A stretch of DNA of 64,000 bases from Arsenophonus endosymbiont of Aleurodicus floccissimus (GCF_900343025.1 NZ_OUND01000004.1:1-64000); one strand, 5' to 3'; shown: positions 44,326-55,347, counted from the stretch's first letter. The notes: a model not told the origin generated them from the sequence alone. A program made the numbers and translations.

Positions 44326-44724
44326 TATAACTACCTTCAAGTTGATTTAGATACGTTATCATTTTAATAAATTAAAAATAAATTACTGTTATAAATATTT
44401 ATTTTATCCATAAAACTTATTAGCAGTGTTAGTTAATATTTAAAATATACAGGCTTTGAAAAAAACTGTAAATATAGGAAAACATAGAAATCATTTTTTG
44501 GGAAAATCTAGTCAAAATTGATAACAATCATTATATAATAAAAATACTCTTTTAATAATTCATCGACTAAATGACAACCTGATATTAAGCGAATTGAATA
44601 CAGACAATTTATCTCTATTGATTATAAAAAAACCACTCAATGAATATTCAATTGTTAGGGGCTTAATTTATAAAATATAATTACGTTATATCAAACCATT
44701 AATCATTGGTAACCATTAATGACT
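44326..44724. other. Non-coding AT-rich stretch
   Basis: No coding frames with signal on either strand. It includes the 3' flank of amiD and the promoter area of the small secreted protein relic. Confidence 0.5.
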
Positions 44725-45558
44725 CTAACTCCTATATTTTTCAACCAATGCACGAGCTATAGCTTCTGTTTCAGCATCTGCATTACCACTTATATCAGCT
44801 GGTCGAAAGTGAAACTGAAATGCACTAATGGTTCTGCGTGTTTCCTCATCAAGTTCACCTGATTGTGGAATTTTATCATAACCATATTTCTGCAAATATT
44901 TTTGAACAACTAACACACTAGCCGGCGCATAAGCTGATCGCCCTGCCAGATATTTCTTAACCGTCATTTCATCCGGCCAAGCTCCAATACCAAGCTCAGC
45001 TAAACGTTTCCATGGAAAAAGTTTACCTGGATCATACTTTCTAAAAGGAGCAATATCACTATGGGCTAAGACATTATCAGGAGTTATATTATATCTTTTT
45101 ATGATATCTTTAGCTAAAACAATAATAGCGGAAATTTGCTGTTCATTAAAAGGGTACCAGACCTTATCGCCAAGTATATCCTCAGTAAACCCTTTATTGA
45201 CTATTTCGACACCAATAGAGCTATCATTAAGATTAAGCCTACCGTTCCAATTATTTAATCCTGCATGCCATGCTCTTTTATCCTCCGGAACAAAGTTATA
45301 TATAACGGGCTTATCATTTTTTATTTTCGGAATTGACGGAATAAGATAATGTGCACTTACTTTAGCTTGAGTTAAAATTTGCAATGAGCGAGCATCATTT
45401 ACTGTAGTATAATGAAATATTAAAAATTTTACTCGATCATCTTGGCTTCTCGATGAAAAAGATTTATCGATATAATAATTACCTCTATCAACGATAGGGG
45501 TTTTAGACGAACAACCCACTATCATTAGCGCCAATAACATCATAAACAATTTTCGCAT
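44725..45558 (-). CDS. amiD: N-acetylmuramoyl-L-alanine amidase AmiD, outer-membrane lipoprotein
   Basis: AmiD cleaves the peptide from N-acetylmuramic acid and works in cell-wall turnover and recycling from the inner face of the outer membrane. The start at 45558 (MRKLFMMLLALMIVGCSS) gives a lipobox LMIVGC and has GGAG six bases upstream; an in-frame ATG at 45630 lacks these. The amidase_2 zinc site is present (FHYTTV, AWHAG, LAHSDIAPFRKYDPG), followed by a C-terminal peptidoglycan-binding domain (VVQKYLQKYGYDKIPQSG). At 278 residues it matches E. coli AmiD (276) and is intact amid decayed neighbours. Confidence 0.94.
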   Translation of the reverse strand: MRKLFMMLLALMIVGCSSKTPIVDRGNYYIDKSFSSRSQDDRVKFLIFHYTTVNDARSLQILTQAKVSAHYLIPSIPKIKNDKPVIYNFVPEDKRAWHAGLNNWNGRLNLNDSSIGVEIVNKGFTEDILGDKVWYPFNEQQISAIIVLAKDIIKRYNITPDNVLAHSDIAPFRKYDPGKLFPWKRLAELGIGAWPDEMTVKKYLAGRSAYAPASVLVVQKYLQKYGYDKIPQSGELDEETRRTISAFQFHFRPADISGNADAETEAIARALVEKYRS

Positions 45559-46462
45559 ATCATCTCCATATAAGTGTTTGATACCTACCCTTACAAAAGT
45601 ATTACTTGTCATACACTCTACTTCATGCACCTAAATAATTTAGGTCAAAACTTTTAGCTATACGCTTAGCTTTTATTACCAGCTAATTTGTATCTCCATT
45701 TTTATAATTTAAAAGAATAAACTATTTATAATGTCTCATCTCATTTACATAATTTATTTTTTTATTATCACAATAAATAATAGCAATAATCTTAATCAAC
45801 AAAGCGTTGCAACATCACAATTATATATAATTAATAATAAATTCACAATTGATTGTAATTGTTAATTTTTTAAATGGATTGTGGCTTTATTAACGCAATA
45901 TTTTGACCATGATTTTATAAAATTATTAATTAATAGTAGAACAACAACTTTCATCAATTGTTTAAAATTTTAAGTCAACTACATTATCAAATAGTAAGAG
46001 ATAGCTCTTAAAAAAACGTTTTGTAACAGTATCTATTGAAAAAAATTTAGTATAAATTTTATACTTCATTATCATACCTATATCATTTCGAGTCATATTG
46101 TTTTTGATAAATAATAGCTATTGCTATTTTATTAAAAAATCATTCTAAAAAATAATAAAGAGGATATTGAATTAGTTTAATTAACATTTATGTTCATTTT
46201 TATACTTTGTTATATAATTGTCATTTTTTTATATTCATCAGACCGATGCTAGCATTCATAGCCTAACTAACAATAGTAGGAATTTTTTCTATATAAAATT
46301 ATCTCGTTGATAGGATTAATATATTTGTGTTAGCAATAAAAGTGAGCTCTAACTTAATTTTCTTTGATAATAAATGATTATTTTAATTAAATAATCCATA
46401 CTAACGAAAAATAAAAAATATAACAGGATTAATAATATTTAACTATAAACTTTATCAAAGAC
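45559..46462. other. Long AT-rich non-coding stretch
   Basis: About 900 bp of strongly AT-rich sequence with no frame, RNA gene or repeat I recognise. Probably fully eroded genes. Confidence 0.5.
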
Positions 46463-46847
46463 TCAATCATTATAAGGTTGTTGACCATTTTCATAAAATA
46501 TTATAGCTTTTACTGAACTAATCAATGTTGCTTTATCTTTTATATTAACAACTGTCTTAGATGATAAATTAATACTATTGGATACGCTTTTAACATATCA
46601 GTTAGTGTTATTTTCACTGTTTGGTGCTAATCGACTAATTAAATCATATATATTTTTTAAACCATACTTTTTTTGATATGTTCCAAGTAATAACATTGTT
46701 TCACGAATGCCATATTCAGGTGATTCAAATCAATAAAATCGTTTTTCAATTGCAGGATCATAAGGTAACTGCACCCTGCCATTTATTAATAGGATTATAG
46801 TCAATATTTCCTGGATTATTATCACACAGACCACGTTGAATAGCCAT
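46463..46847 (-). pseudogene. Phage-type structural protein (P5-like) relic
   Basis: From the ATG at 46847 the frame reads MAIQRGLCDNNPGNIDYNP then NKWQGAV. After a shift it continues PYDPAIEKRF, a TGA, then FESPEYGIRETMLLLGTYQK, LISRLAPNSENNT and VKAIIFYENGQQPYND. This is the RGIRNNNPGNI ... ESPEYGIRA ... APPTEND ... HENGQQPY pattern of small phage P5-type structural/lysozyme-like proteins. At least one frameshift and two stops disable it. It is the only phage-like trace I see in the window. Confidence 0.75.
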
Positions 46848-47265
46848 AATTTATTTACTCCATATTTATTTTAAATAAAATTAACATTGAATTAAAAATA
46901 TCTTTAAATTTATTCTCAAAAAATAACAACACGAAACAAAACTAATAAATTAACAAATTTAATTTTTTAAAAAAATATTATTTGTATATCAAGCATGCTA
47001 CATACGCTAGTGAATAAAAAATATATTTATAACTATTCACTGTTTATTTAATATAAGCTGTTAAAAAATCCCATAGTGATACCACCAAAAATTTTTGTTC
47101 GGTTATCATAGAATTTAATTCAATGATAAAAGAAAAAAATAGAAAATTTTATAATTTATTTATAAAAATATAGATATTTTATATCTGATAATTATATTAA
47201 TGAATAAGTGCTAATTTGTTAAATTTTTACTCAATTTGACCAAAACCTTATAAACTATTTAACTA
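46848..47265. other. AT-rich non-coding stretch
   Basis: Nothing recognisable between the phage-type relic and the end of the polysaccharide monooxygenase relic. Confidence 0.5.
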
Positions 47266-47872
47266 TTATATATCTGATATATTAACATCTATAACTTGAT
47301 AAAAAGCTGATCCCGTATCCCGTATCAGCTATTGTCCATATACCTAAAATAATTTGATAACCACTTCGTTTCGGTACATCACATTCAATATTCATCTCAT
47401 CAACAGTTAATTTCTTTCCATCATTAGATCATAAATAAAATGGTTTTGATTCAAACGAATCACGCGTCAATGGCGCATTTGGATCCCAATTCTGCTTAGT
47501 AATATAAAACTCCCAACTTACCGTATGATTTGGCTGAGTTATAAATCATTCAAATATATTTTTACCTACTTTAATATTATTTTTATGCCAGCGATCACTA
47601 TTTTGCTGATCCAATTGACTAAACCAAAAATTATCACCGCTAGCTATTCTACTATCTTTAGCACCCTACTTTGGAAAACCACTAGCACCTTCAATCGACA
47701 TTGGGTCATGACTAGCACTACCACAATCATTATTCTGATCTATCCAGCATAAAACCGACCGACTTTTAGGTGTATAAATAAATCCATGCATTGATTTACG
47801 AGTAGAACTTACACTTCAAAATGCAGTTACAACAATTAATATAAATAGCATTAATAAGAAATTATTTTTCAT
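47266..47872 (-). pseudogene. AA10 lytic polysaccharide monooxygenase (chitin-binding protein), degraded
   Basis: The relic aligns with Serratia CBP21-type copper monooxygenases that oxidatively cleave chitin. The start at 47872 gives MKNNFLLMLFILIVVTAF then TGA. The mature part has HGFIYTPKSRSVLCWIDQ with the N-terminal His of the copper brace, and [20 protein letters not shown] with the second His. Stops follow TAF, GFPK (TAG), IFE (TGA for Trp) and FYL (TGA). A 7-bp tandem duplication (GATACGG twice, 47313-47326) shifts the last 12 codons. It is long dead. Confidence 0.85.
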
Positions 47873-48396
47873 CTTATAAATCCCTTAATTAATCATATGA
47901 TTTAACAAAGTATCTGTCAGAAAAATATTTCATTAACAAAATAAATATAAGTAATTAGAAGACAATTGGGATTGTTAAATTAATAGCGACACTTAATCAA
48001 GTAAAATAAAATTATTTTTTATTGAAACATTTTTTATTTTCATATAACAGATTAATTTTATATAAATTTTAATTTGAAAAATTTTCACTTAAAAACAATC
48101 AAATATCATTAAAAATGATCATTTTTAGATTAAAAATTAATTTCTTAATTGATTAAGGCTAATATTTTTTACTTATTGATATAATTTAAATAAAAAACCT
48201 TATTATATAAAAAACAATTTAATACAATAGCGAGTCAACAAAGTTTTATACTAAAAATTATGAATATTTAGGGAAATACATCATTCAATATTGTTATTTT
48301 AATAATTGAACAGTTAATATTATCGGTAAATAATTAACTATGCATTGAAATACTCTTTTCAATGCACAATAGATAAGAAAAATATTTATAATTTAT
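47873..48396. other. AT-rich non-coding stretch
   Basis: No recognisable feature apart from very high A+T and multiple short direct A/T repeats. Confidence 0.5.
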
Positions 48397-48616
48397 TTAA
48401 TTTTCTCTAGGTCTACGAGACTCCGATAGCTTTGACCAATCAGGCTTTTCAACTGACATGATAGCCCTTCGTTGACTATCCGTTTTCACTACACCAACGC
48501 CCATTTGAGACTCTTCTCTCTTCTTTTTATAATACTGTTGTTCATAATCATCTGAGCTGACACAACCTGCCAATAAAAAAAGGAATTATTGCAAAAAAAT
48601 AATTTTTCATTGTCAT
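48397..48616 (-). pseudogene. Small lipoprotein with a poly-T frameshift
   Basis: The start (MTMKNYFFAIIP) is followed by seven T. With six T the frame continues LFLLAGCVSSDDYEQQYYKK and EKPDWSKLSESRRPREN to a TAA at 48397, a clear lipobox (LLAGC) and a charged mature part of about 55 residues. GGAG lies before the start. One extra T is the only lesion; a sequencing error or transcriptional slippage could still give product. No family assigned. Confidence 0.6.
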
Positions 48617-48726
48617 ATTCTCCTTAGTACAAAAATAAAGTTTAATATAAAAGTTTTTCTCTGAATATCATTTATGTCTGAACCATAAGAAAAACAATTA
48701 GAAAAATAATTTTTTGCTAAGTTAAA

Positions 48727-49612
48727 TTAAACTTTATTTAACAGTTTGTTACGATCAATCAGTGTGGCAAAATTCAATTTTATGCGATTACCAAATTTAT
48801 CAGTTTTATGTAAATGTCCTGGATCTTGATTGTATTTAATGATTTCCCATTTTTTATAATAAGTTATTAATTCATTAGGTGCTAACAGACTATTAAAAGG
48901 TAAAATTTCATAAAGCGTATTATCTATTTCAACTGCACAAACAATTAAATTGTAACCACCCACATTAGTATGATTTTGAATATCCTCAATAATCTTAGCG
49001 ATTTTATTTCTCTGTAAAAACATTAATACTACAGTTGAAATAATCATATCGTAATTTTCTGTTAAAGCATGATCATTAATGTCATAGATTGCTGTTTTTA
49101 TCTGTTTAAAATATTAGCTGATTTTTTTACCATTTCAATGGTATTAATATGTTGAGGATTGATATCCATTGCTGTCACAGCATAACCTTGTAACGCCAAA
49201 AAAACTATTACGGCCCCGGCCTGGCCTGATCCCAAATCTAATACTTTACATGGTTTAGTAATTTGGGAAAGAGCACAAACTTCTGAATGTAGAAGTGTAA
49301 AACCATTTTTTTATAAAAAAACGTATTTTTATTGCAATAAAAAGAGAGTTGACACTCAATATCATCATTAGCAAATGCTATTTTATGCCACATTTGCAGC
49401 TGAATTTGAATTGGTTGATTGTTTACATCAAAATAATACTGCTGTTTATTACCATTCTCACCAAATATCACAAACTGTAAGCTGCCCAGAAATATCGTCA
49501 ATTGAGCCCATGTACCTTCTTTAGTATTATGACGTTCCATTAAAGCTAGCGGGATAGTATTTTTATGCCAAATAGCAAATTGCTTGTAACAAATAAGCTT
49601 ATTCATAATCAT
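48727..49612 (-). pseudogene. tehB: TehB-type SAM methyltransferase with N-terminal DUF1971 domain, degraded
   Basis: The N-terminal piece (49612-49238) reads LICYKQFAIWHKNTIPLALM and IECQLSFYCNKN, a DUF1971 domain found fused to TehB. The methyltransferase part has KPCKVLDLGSGQAGAVIVFL (SAM motif I), MDINPQHIN, and after shifts STVVLMFLQRNKIAKII, GGYNLIVCAVE and DPGHLHKTDKFGNRIKLNFA. Frameshifts lie near 49,265 and 49,070, with a stop between. TehB detoxifies tellurite; the normal cellular role is unclear. Confidence 0.87.
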
Positions 49613-49805
49613 CTCTTGATAACTTGCCTTTTAATTTTTTTTCTGTGTTGGTAAATTATGCTGACTAATAAAATTGAAAAAATTTATTCTTAATTATTTT
49701 GCTAACCAATGAGTTTGTTAGCCTCTTTCTTATAGAAAAATACCAAATAAGAAGCTAACTATCATCAACAAACCAAATCAATTAGTTAGTAGACTACAAA
49801 AGAGA

Positions 49806-49824
49806 CGGCTACCATTGGTAGCCG
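49806..49824 (-). terminator. Terminator of the siderophore receptor relic
   Basis: CGGCTACCA (49806-49814) and TGGTAGCCG (49816-49824) form a GC-rich hairpin, followed on the minus strand by TCTCTTTTG. It lies about 100 bases after the receptor stop. Confidence 0.6.
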
Positions 49825-49921
49825 CTTTAGATGATATGACATTAACAAATAAACTTTACAACTAAGTAAGTTTAAATTTTAATCAAATGCAGTATTATGC
49901 TGTAACATAATGATGGATAAA

Positions 49922-52130
49922 TCAAAAATCATAACTGACTGACACCTTCAAAGTACGGGGTGTGCCCTGAAAAATATAGCGGCCATAATCTTCAACACTA
50001 GACCAATACTTTTCATTAGTTAAGTTATCAATACCAACACGCCAAACCATTTGATTTTGATTATGATTAACGCGTATATTATAGCGCATAGCTAAATCCA
50101 AAGTGGTATAACTATCAAGTTTTCTGCTATTTTCTAGGTTAACATATTGGGAACCAGAATGATTTACTCGCATTATGGCAGTTAAACCATCAATTGATTG
50201 AATATCATATTCAGCGCCAATGACCATGTAAAACCGTGGCACGCCAATCGCATCATTGGCTCTATCTTTTGTCTTGGTTAACACTGGAGCTAACCAAGTT
50301 ACACTAGTATTCAATCGCAAGCCTAATACCGGTTCACCAAATATGTTTAATTCAATACCGCGATTACGCTGTTCACCTGTAAGGCTATAACGTTTTGTAA
50401 CATTATCCATAAGTGCAGAAGGTTTTTTAATTTCAAATAATGCTAATGTACCGCCGATCCGACCAAAATCCGTTTTTATACCTACCTTATTTTGTTGGGA
50501 ATGAGCAATACCTGTACTTTGACCATAATTTGATACGCCCTTTGGTGCTACACTTCCCGGTTGCAAGGCTTCAGTATGATTGGCATATCGGCATATAAAG
50601 CAATCTGCTGCCATGGTTTATATAAACTACTCCATAAGTAGGCATCCAGTGGTTCTTGCTATAACGTTCATCACGCTCTTCAGCACCTGTTTCAATATTA
50701 TAATTACGAAGTTCTACTTGCTCGTGACGCGCCGCAATCAAAAACTGTAATTTATCTCAAAAGCACTCAATGTATCACTTAATAGCCAACCTTGAGTATA
50801 GGTGCGCACTGTTGTTAATGGATCAGAATAGTCGCCACCAAAAATAGCATTATCCGGCATAGCAACATCACGTGTGTAATAAATCTTGGTAAACGGATCA
50901 TTACTTGACATTCGCCATGCCATTTTATTACGTTTATTCTGTGCAGAATATCCCATATTCAAGCGATGGGAGACAACGCCTGTCGCAAACTGCCCACGTA
51001 CTCCCGCCATAGCACTAAATGTATCGGTAAAGAATTTTGTATCCAATCGGCTTACTGTAGCATCACCCTTGCTATTTATGATCTTGGGTGAGCTTATATG
51101 CACCTATTTCCTGACCATGTTGACCACCTGCCCCAGCATAGAGTACCCAGTTGTTTGTCAGATCATATTCAGCTCGTGCCAGACCAAACTGATTCTCAAT
51201 ATTACTATAGCTCCACTTTTGACTATAATTATGTGTGTTATTAGGTACTAGTGGAATAAAGTCGACACCACCAATATCCACTCCCATTGTACCACCGTGA
51301 AAAGTTTTCTTTTGATAATCTAAATCCAATGAACTACTAACTCGATCGCCATGATAATCCAAAGCAAGTGAGACCAACGTGGTTCGACGCTTATCATTTT
51401 TTACCGCAGTTTCTCGCACGCGGTGAACTAAATTGATACGCGCCCCAAACTGATTATTTTCACCAAAACGGCGTCCAACATCTAATATTCCACCCACTTG
51501 CGACATTGAAGTATAGTCGAGTCCTAAATGAGTAATGGGTATATCTTCTGCTCGTTTGGGTTCAAGATTAATAACGCCGCCAACACCGGAAGAAGCTGCA
51601 CCATTGACTAATGCGTTAGCGCCCTTAAAGATTTCCACCCGCTCGATCATAGCGGTATCCACCATCTGACGAGGTAGAATGCCAGGCAATCCACCTAGCA
51701 TCATATCATCGCCATCTAATTTAAAACCTCGGATACGATAAGTTTCTGTAAAATTACCATACCCTTGCACATTCTGAACACCCGTATCGTTATTAACAAC
51801 TTCAGCAACGGTTTTTGCCTGCTGATCTTTTACCATTTTGGCTGTGTAACCAATTACATTAAATGGAACATCCATGGCATTTTGCTCGCCCAACATACCA
51901 AGACAACCACCATATGCAATATGGCCATCTAAATAGGCCGGAACAAGGGAATTACCACCAGGCAGAAAGTTATTTTGCGACTTTGTGTGCACGACGATTG
52001 TATCTTGTTGATTATTTTTATTACCGATTTCAGTAGTTGCTGTTTGCGCTGCAGTACTCATTGTCAGCATCAATAACGAGCCACAAAATGGTACCTTCAT
52101 ATATTTGATATTATTCATGATTTTATTCAA
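49922..52130 (-). pseudogene. TonB-dependent siderophore receptor (ferrichrome/FcuA-like), degraded
   Basis: Outer-membrane receptor with a TonB box (QDTIVV), a plug domain (MDVPFNVIGYTAKMVKDQQA, YRIRGFKLDGDDMM, FKGANALVNGAASSGVGG) and a barrel ending in KVSVSYDF with the terminal Phe. Three main frames (52130-51072, 51103-50738, 50614-49922) are joined by shifts near 51,085, 50,750 and 50,610. The plug resembles FcuA-type ferrichrome receptors; the ligand cannot be settled from sequence alone. A Fur-like site lies upstream. Confidence 0.88.
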
Positions 52131-52889
52131 AAAAAGACTGGTGTTATAAACAATGACCGACTGGAAAGTTGGTTTGCTATAAATCAGTAGAAACTGAACT
52201 CAATGAAAAAGCAGCCAATACCCATTTCATACCAATGATTAATTGAAAACAACTTGCCATTATTGAGCCATGATAAAAAAAACAGAAATCCTATACAATA
52301 AAAAATATTTTGTTTTATCATATAGTTATTTATACGAACTCTTTACGTTTAACATTTTTATCTAAAACGATATAAATTCCCTGTCAAATATAGAAAAGCT
52401 ATTACTGAAATAGGAATTTCCTCAAACGCAAATGAGAATTATACTTATTTGTTTATGGTAATCAAGAATATATACAAGATATTAATAACTAAATAAATGT
52501 ATATCTTAGTAAGTTATTAATTAAAATAATTTTTATTTATAATAACTTAATATGTTAAATCATTTAAATACCATATTTAAAAATATGACTCATTATTAGT
52601 TTTATTTAAAATCAATTGTTATAAAATATGATAAAATATTTCAAATGCAACTTATTTTTAATATTAAATATAAAAAAGCAGAAAATATAAAAACTTAATC
52701 AATATTAATAATATTTTAATAGAAAACCACCAGTATTAACTAGTAGCTATTAATAAAAATGCTTATTCAATAATAAATCTGTTATCTAATCGATTGGTTA
52801 CAGCTGAAATAAACATTAATTTTTCGTATCTATTTATTCTAAGCTTTTTATTATCAAAACAGAGAGTTGAAGAATAAAAAGCATCAAAT
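52131..52889. other. AT-rich region upstream of the siderophore receptor
   Basis: Apart from a Fur-like site near 52,440 I see no feature in these 760 bases. Confidence 0.5.
52430..52450. promoter_or_regulatory. Fur-box-like site upstream of the siderophore receptor relic
   Basis: AAATGAGAA (52430-52438) and TACTTATTT (52442-52450) form a 9-3-9 imperfect palindrome (seven of nine positions). It resembles AT-rich Fur sites, 300 bp upstream of an iron-uptake receptor gene. Motif degeneracy in AT-rich DNA keeps confidence moderate. Confidence 0.4.
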
Positions 52890-53060
52890 TTAATATATTA
52901 ATTTAAATTTATATTTTCTTGCATCTGGAAAATAAATTTTAAGAGCCAAACTTCCATCATAAGACTTTACTTCATGATTACCATGAGAATATTGATTAAT
53001 AAATCCTCTTGATTTATTTAATTTGCCATAATTATTTGATAATTCAATAATACTATGCAT
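52890..53060 (-). CDS. Short open frame of unknown function, probably a gene fragment
   Basis: A 56-codon frame (MHSIIELSNNYGKLNKSRGF then NQYSHGNHEVKSYDGSLALK) has protein-like, non-repetitive composition, unusual for such AT-rich DNA. Coding-like sequence (KVKLMEHQP or NGTSTM) appears just upstream in another frame. It has no good ribosome-binding site. I do not recognise the family. It is most likely the tail of an eroded secreted-protein gene next to the nuclease relic. Confidence 0.3.
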   Translation of the reverse strand: MHSIIELSNNYGKLNKSRGFINQYSHGNHEVKSYDGSLALKIYFPDARKYKFKLIY

Positions 53061-53109
53061 GGTTGATGTTCCATTAATTTAACTTTAACAAAATATAATT
53101 TAGTAACAA

Positions 53110-53965
53110 TTAATATCTAGGTTGAATTATGCTACAACCTATTTTATCAACTAATTTTCCTGGTTTTGATTTTATTGCTAGTTGAATATTTGCTGGTAAC
53201 CGACTCTAAATAATTAAACCCGTTCTCTGTTCAATTTGTTTTACTGTTACCTGATATTGACAAAAATTCCTGCTCTGCAATGTATTTTGTTCCATAACAA
53301 ACGCTGCATAAGAAGATTTTTCAGGACTTTCGTTTATATATGTCACTTTCCAATATCCACTGGGGATAAAATGATTTTTATCGCTATTAGGTAGCTTACC
53401 AATATTTTTTTATACAAAGGACCTGTTACTAAAAATACCTTATTACCTGCTTTGGCTAAAACTCTTTCCTGATCTTTTAAACGTGCCCATGGGCCTTGAT
53501 TAAGTTCAGCTGCTTGCGGTGTGATATTAGATAAATAATTAGGTGCCGGCCAGTCTACCAAATTAGCCAGAGAAGCTAATAGCGCCTGATGTCCTCTATC
53601 TACTTTTAATACTTTATTAGCATCAATATAATCAGCTGGAGATAAAGTTTCATAATTACTTAGGTCAGGGGATCTTTTTTCCAATTTCTCTGCTTGCCAG
53701 AAGCTATACTGTCGATTGTTATTAAGTAGGCAATCCAATCAGCAAATTTGGTATTACTATTATTATTTAGCGTATAAACATCACGATATATTATTGTATT
53801 ACTCCCTCCCAATGGACAGCCTATTCCACAATTTTGTCTTACTGCCGGCGTAATTTTTTCAATAGAGGTATCCCATGCTGGTTCATGTTGAATAATATTA
53901 CAGCCAGAAATAAGTAAAAATAAAAAAATTAATGGTAAAAATATTTTCATATGATAATTTTTCAT
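53110..53965 (-). pseudogene. Serratia NucA-type secreted DNA/RNA endonuclease, degraded
   Basis: The relic follows the non-specific beta-beta-alpha-metal nuclease family. The start at 53965 gives a lipoprotein-like signal (FLPLIFLFLLISGC), then CGIGCPLGGSNTIIYRDVYT, FADWIAYLIT, a shift near 53,700, and LSPADYIDANKVLKVDRGHQ with the DRGH catalytic motif. NYLSNITPQAAELNQGPWAR and VTGPLYKK follow. A shift near 53,400 and a TAG in the final part (RTGLII*) complete the damage. Compared with Serratia nuclease the whole length is recognisable. The original role was extracellular nucleic-acid degradation. Confidence 0.88.
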
Positions 53966-54168
53966 CTTTATAGTCAATCCCTTAAAATAAACTTTATTAT
54001 AATATTTAAACCAGCAAACACGCATATTCGTTAATAAGACAAAACAGCAAAAATAAATATAAAATACAATAAACTACTTTATATAAATCAGATTTATAAC
54101 ACTTCATAAATGTTATTGCAATGTTAAAATAGATGGCGTATAATTAATTATCATTTGAGGATAATTTT

Positions 54169-54375
54169 ATGATAGGATTATTAAAAACTTTAGCTATGAT
54201 CTCTATTTTTAGCATTAATTTTGCCCATGCCATAACTGATATATCAAATGAAAATACAAAAGATACAAATATAATTACTAATATAGGTTTAAACTCTGCT
54301 ATTGAAAAAATAATCACAGATATCCTCGATACTACCCTCGAAATCACAAATAATGTTCCACATTTATCTAACTAA
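54169..54375 (+). CDS. Small secreted peptide, unknown function
   Basis: A 68-codon frame with a signal peptide (MIGLLKTLAMISIFSINFAH, cleavage after the following Ala) leaves a mature peptide of about 47 residues, ITDISNENTKDTNIITNIGL onward, rich in Ile, Asn and Thr with a possible amphipathic helix. A good ribosome-binding site (GAGG, eight bases before the ATG) and TATAAT (about 54,140) precede it. No family is recognised. The combination of promoter, RBS and signal peptide supports a real gene. Confidence 0.5.
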   Translation: MIGLLKTLAMISIFSINFAHAITDISNENTKDTNIITNIGLNSAIEKIITDILDTTLEITNNVPHLSN

Positions 54376-54932
54376 TTACAGATGACTCTTCAATAAGAAA
54401 AAGTATATTATCTCTGTTTTAATAATTACGATTATTTGCTAATCATCCAAAAATTAGATTTTAAGTAACATTAATAAAATTTGAGAATAACATAGTTTAT
54501 TAAAAAATTTATATTGTATAAATATTACTCTAACTGCTAGATGTTATTCCAATATCTTATAAAGTTATTCTACAATGTTTTATTGATTTCCGATTATTAC
54601 ACCTTAATCATTAATAATCAGTTTTTATATTTGTAAATGATAAAAACGTCACTAATAACCAAGTAACTCGAAAATTCTATAGATTGTTAGTGAGAACTGT
54701 GTTATAGATATCTCAATATCCTCTTTCAGATGAGATTGTATCTATTCTTATTAATTAAAAAATAGGATTAATATTATCATAAATAACAAATATTCTTTAG
54801 TCCTAACTATCAATAACCAAATAATTTAGAAAACACTATATAAGTAACAAAATTTCAGATTAATATACTATGATAAATATTGCTATTTAATTTATAATCG
54901 ATAGTGAATTTCACAAAAAATAAAGGTTAAAA
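54376..54932. other. AT-rich non-coding stretch
   Basis: No recognisable gene or structured RNA between the small secreted peptide and the lipoprotein gene. Confidence 0.5.
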
Positions 54933-55310
54933 ATGAATAGATTAAAATTAACGATCGCTCTTTCTTCTTGTTTATTATTAGCTGCTTGTGATAAGCAAAC
55001 AGAAACAACTATGTCAGATAATGAAAATAAACCAATCCCATTAGTAATTAAAATGATGGGAAATAGTTTACAACCTGATGTTAGTAATGTTGTTATTACT
55101 CAACGTACCAATCATGTTGAATCTCCTGATTCAGTGGAAGTGAGCATTGGAGAGTCTGGCCTTTTAGATGATTCTGTCGAAGCAATCAAAACCATTTTTA
55201 CTTTTATCCTTAAAGATGACAAATGGATCTTAGAAAAACCTCAAGATGTATTAATTAAATGCTATGAAGGTAGAGGACATAAAGATTTTTCACCCGAAAC
55301 ATGTGGCTAA
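54933..55310 (+). CDS. Putative lipoprotein, unknown function
   Basis: A 125-residue intact frame starting MNRLKLTIALSSCLLLAACD, a textbook lipoprotein signal with lipobox LLAAC. The mature part is acidic (PLVIKMMGNSLQPDVSNVVI, ESPDSVEVSIGESGLLDD) and ends KCYEGRGHKDFSPETCG with two cysteines. AAGG lies about six bases before the start, and a strong hairpin follows 38 bases after the stop. No family or function recognised. It is one of the few intact genes in this decayed region. Confidence 0.75.
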   Translation: MNRLKLTIALSSCLLLAACDKQTETTMSDNENKPIPLVIKMMGNSLQPDVSNVVITQRTNHVESPDSVEVSIGESGLLDDSVEAIKTIFTFILKDDKWILEKPQDVLIKCYEGRGHKDFSPETCG

Positions 55311-55347
55311 TTTACACTTAAATCTAAACCAAAATAAGATAAATCGG

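Noticed and set aside
45559-45630. Longer amiD start at 45630
   Set aside because: It would place 24 residues before the lipoprotein signal; the ATG at 45558 has GGAG at good spacing and gives a proper lipobox.
47525-47752. 75-codon plus-strand open frame
   Set aside because: It lies entirely antisense to the polysaccharide monooxygenase relic, which explains the sequence; composition is low-complexity and no RBS is seen.
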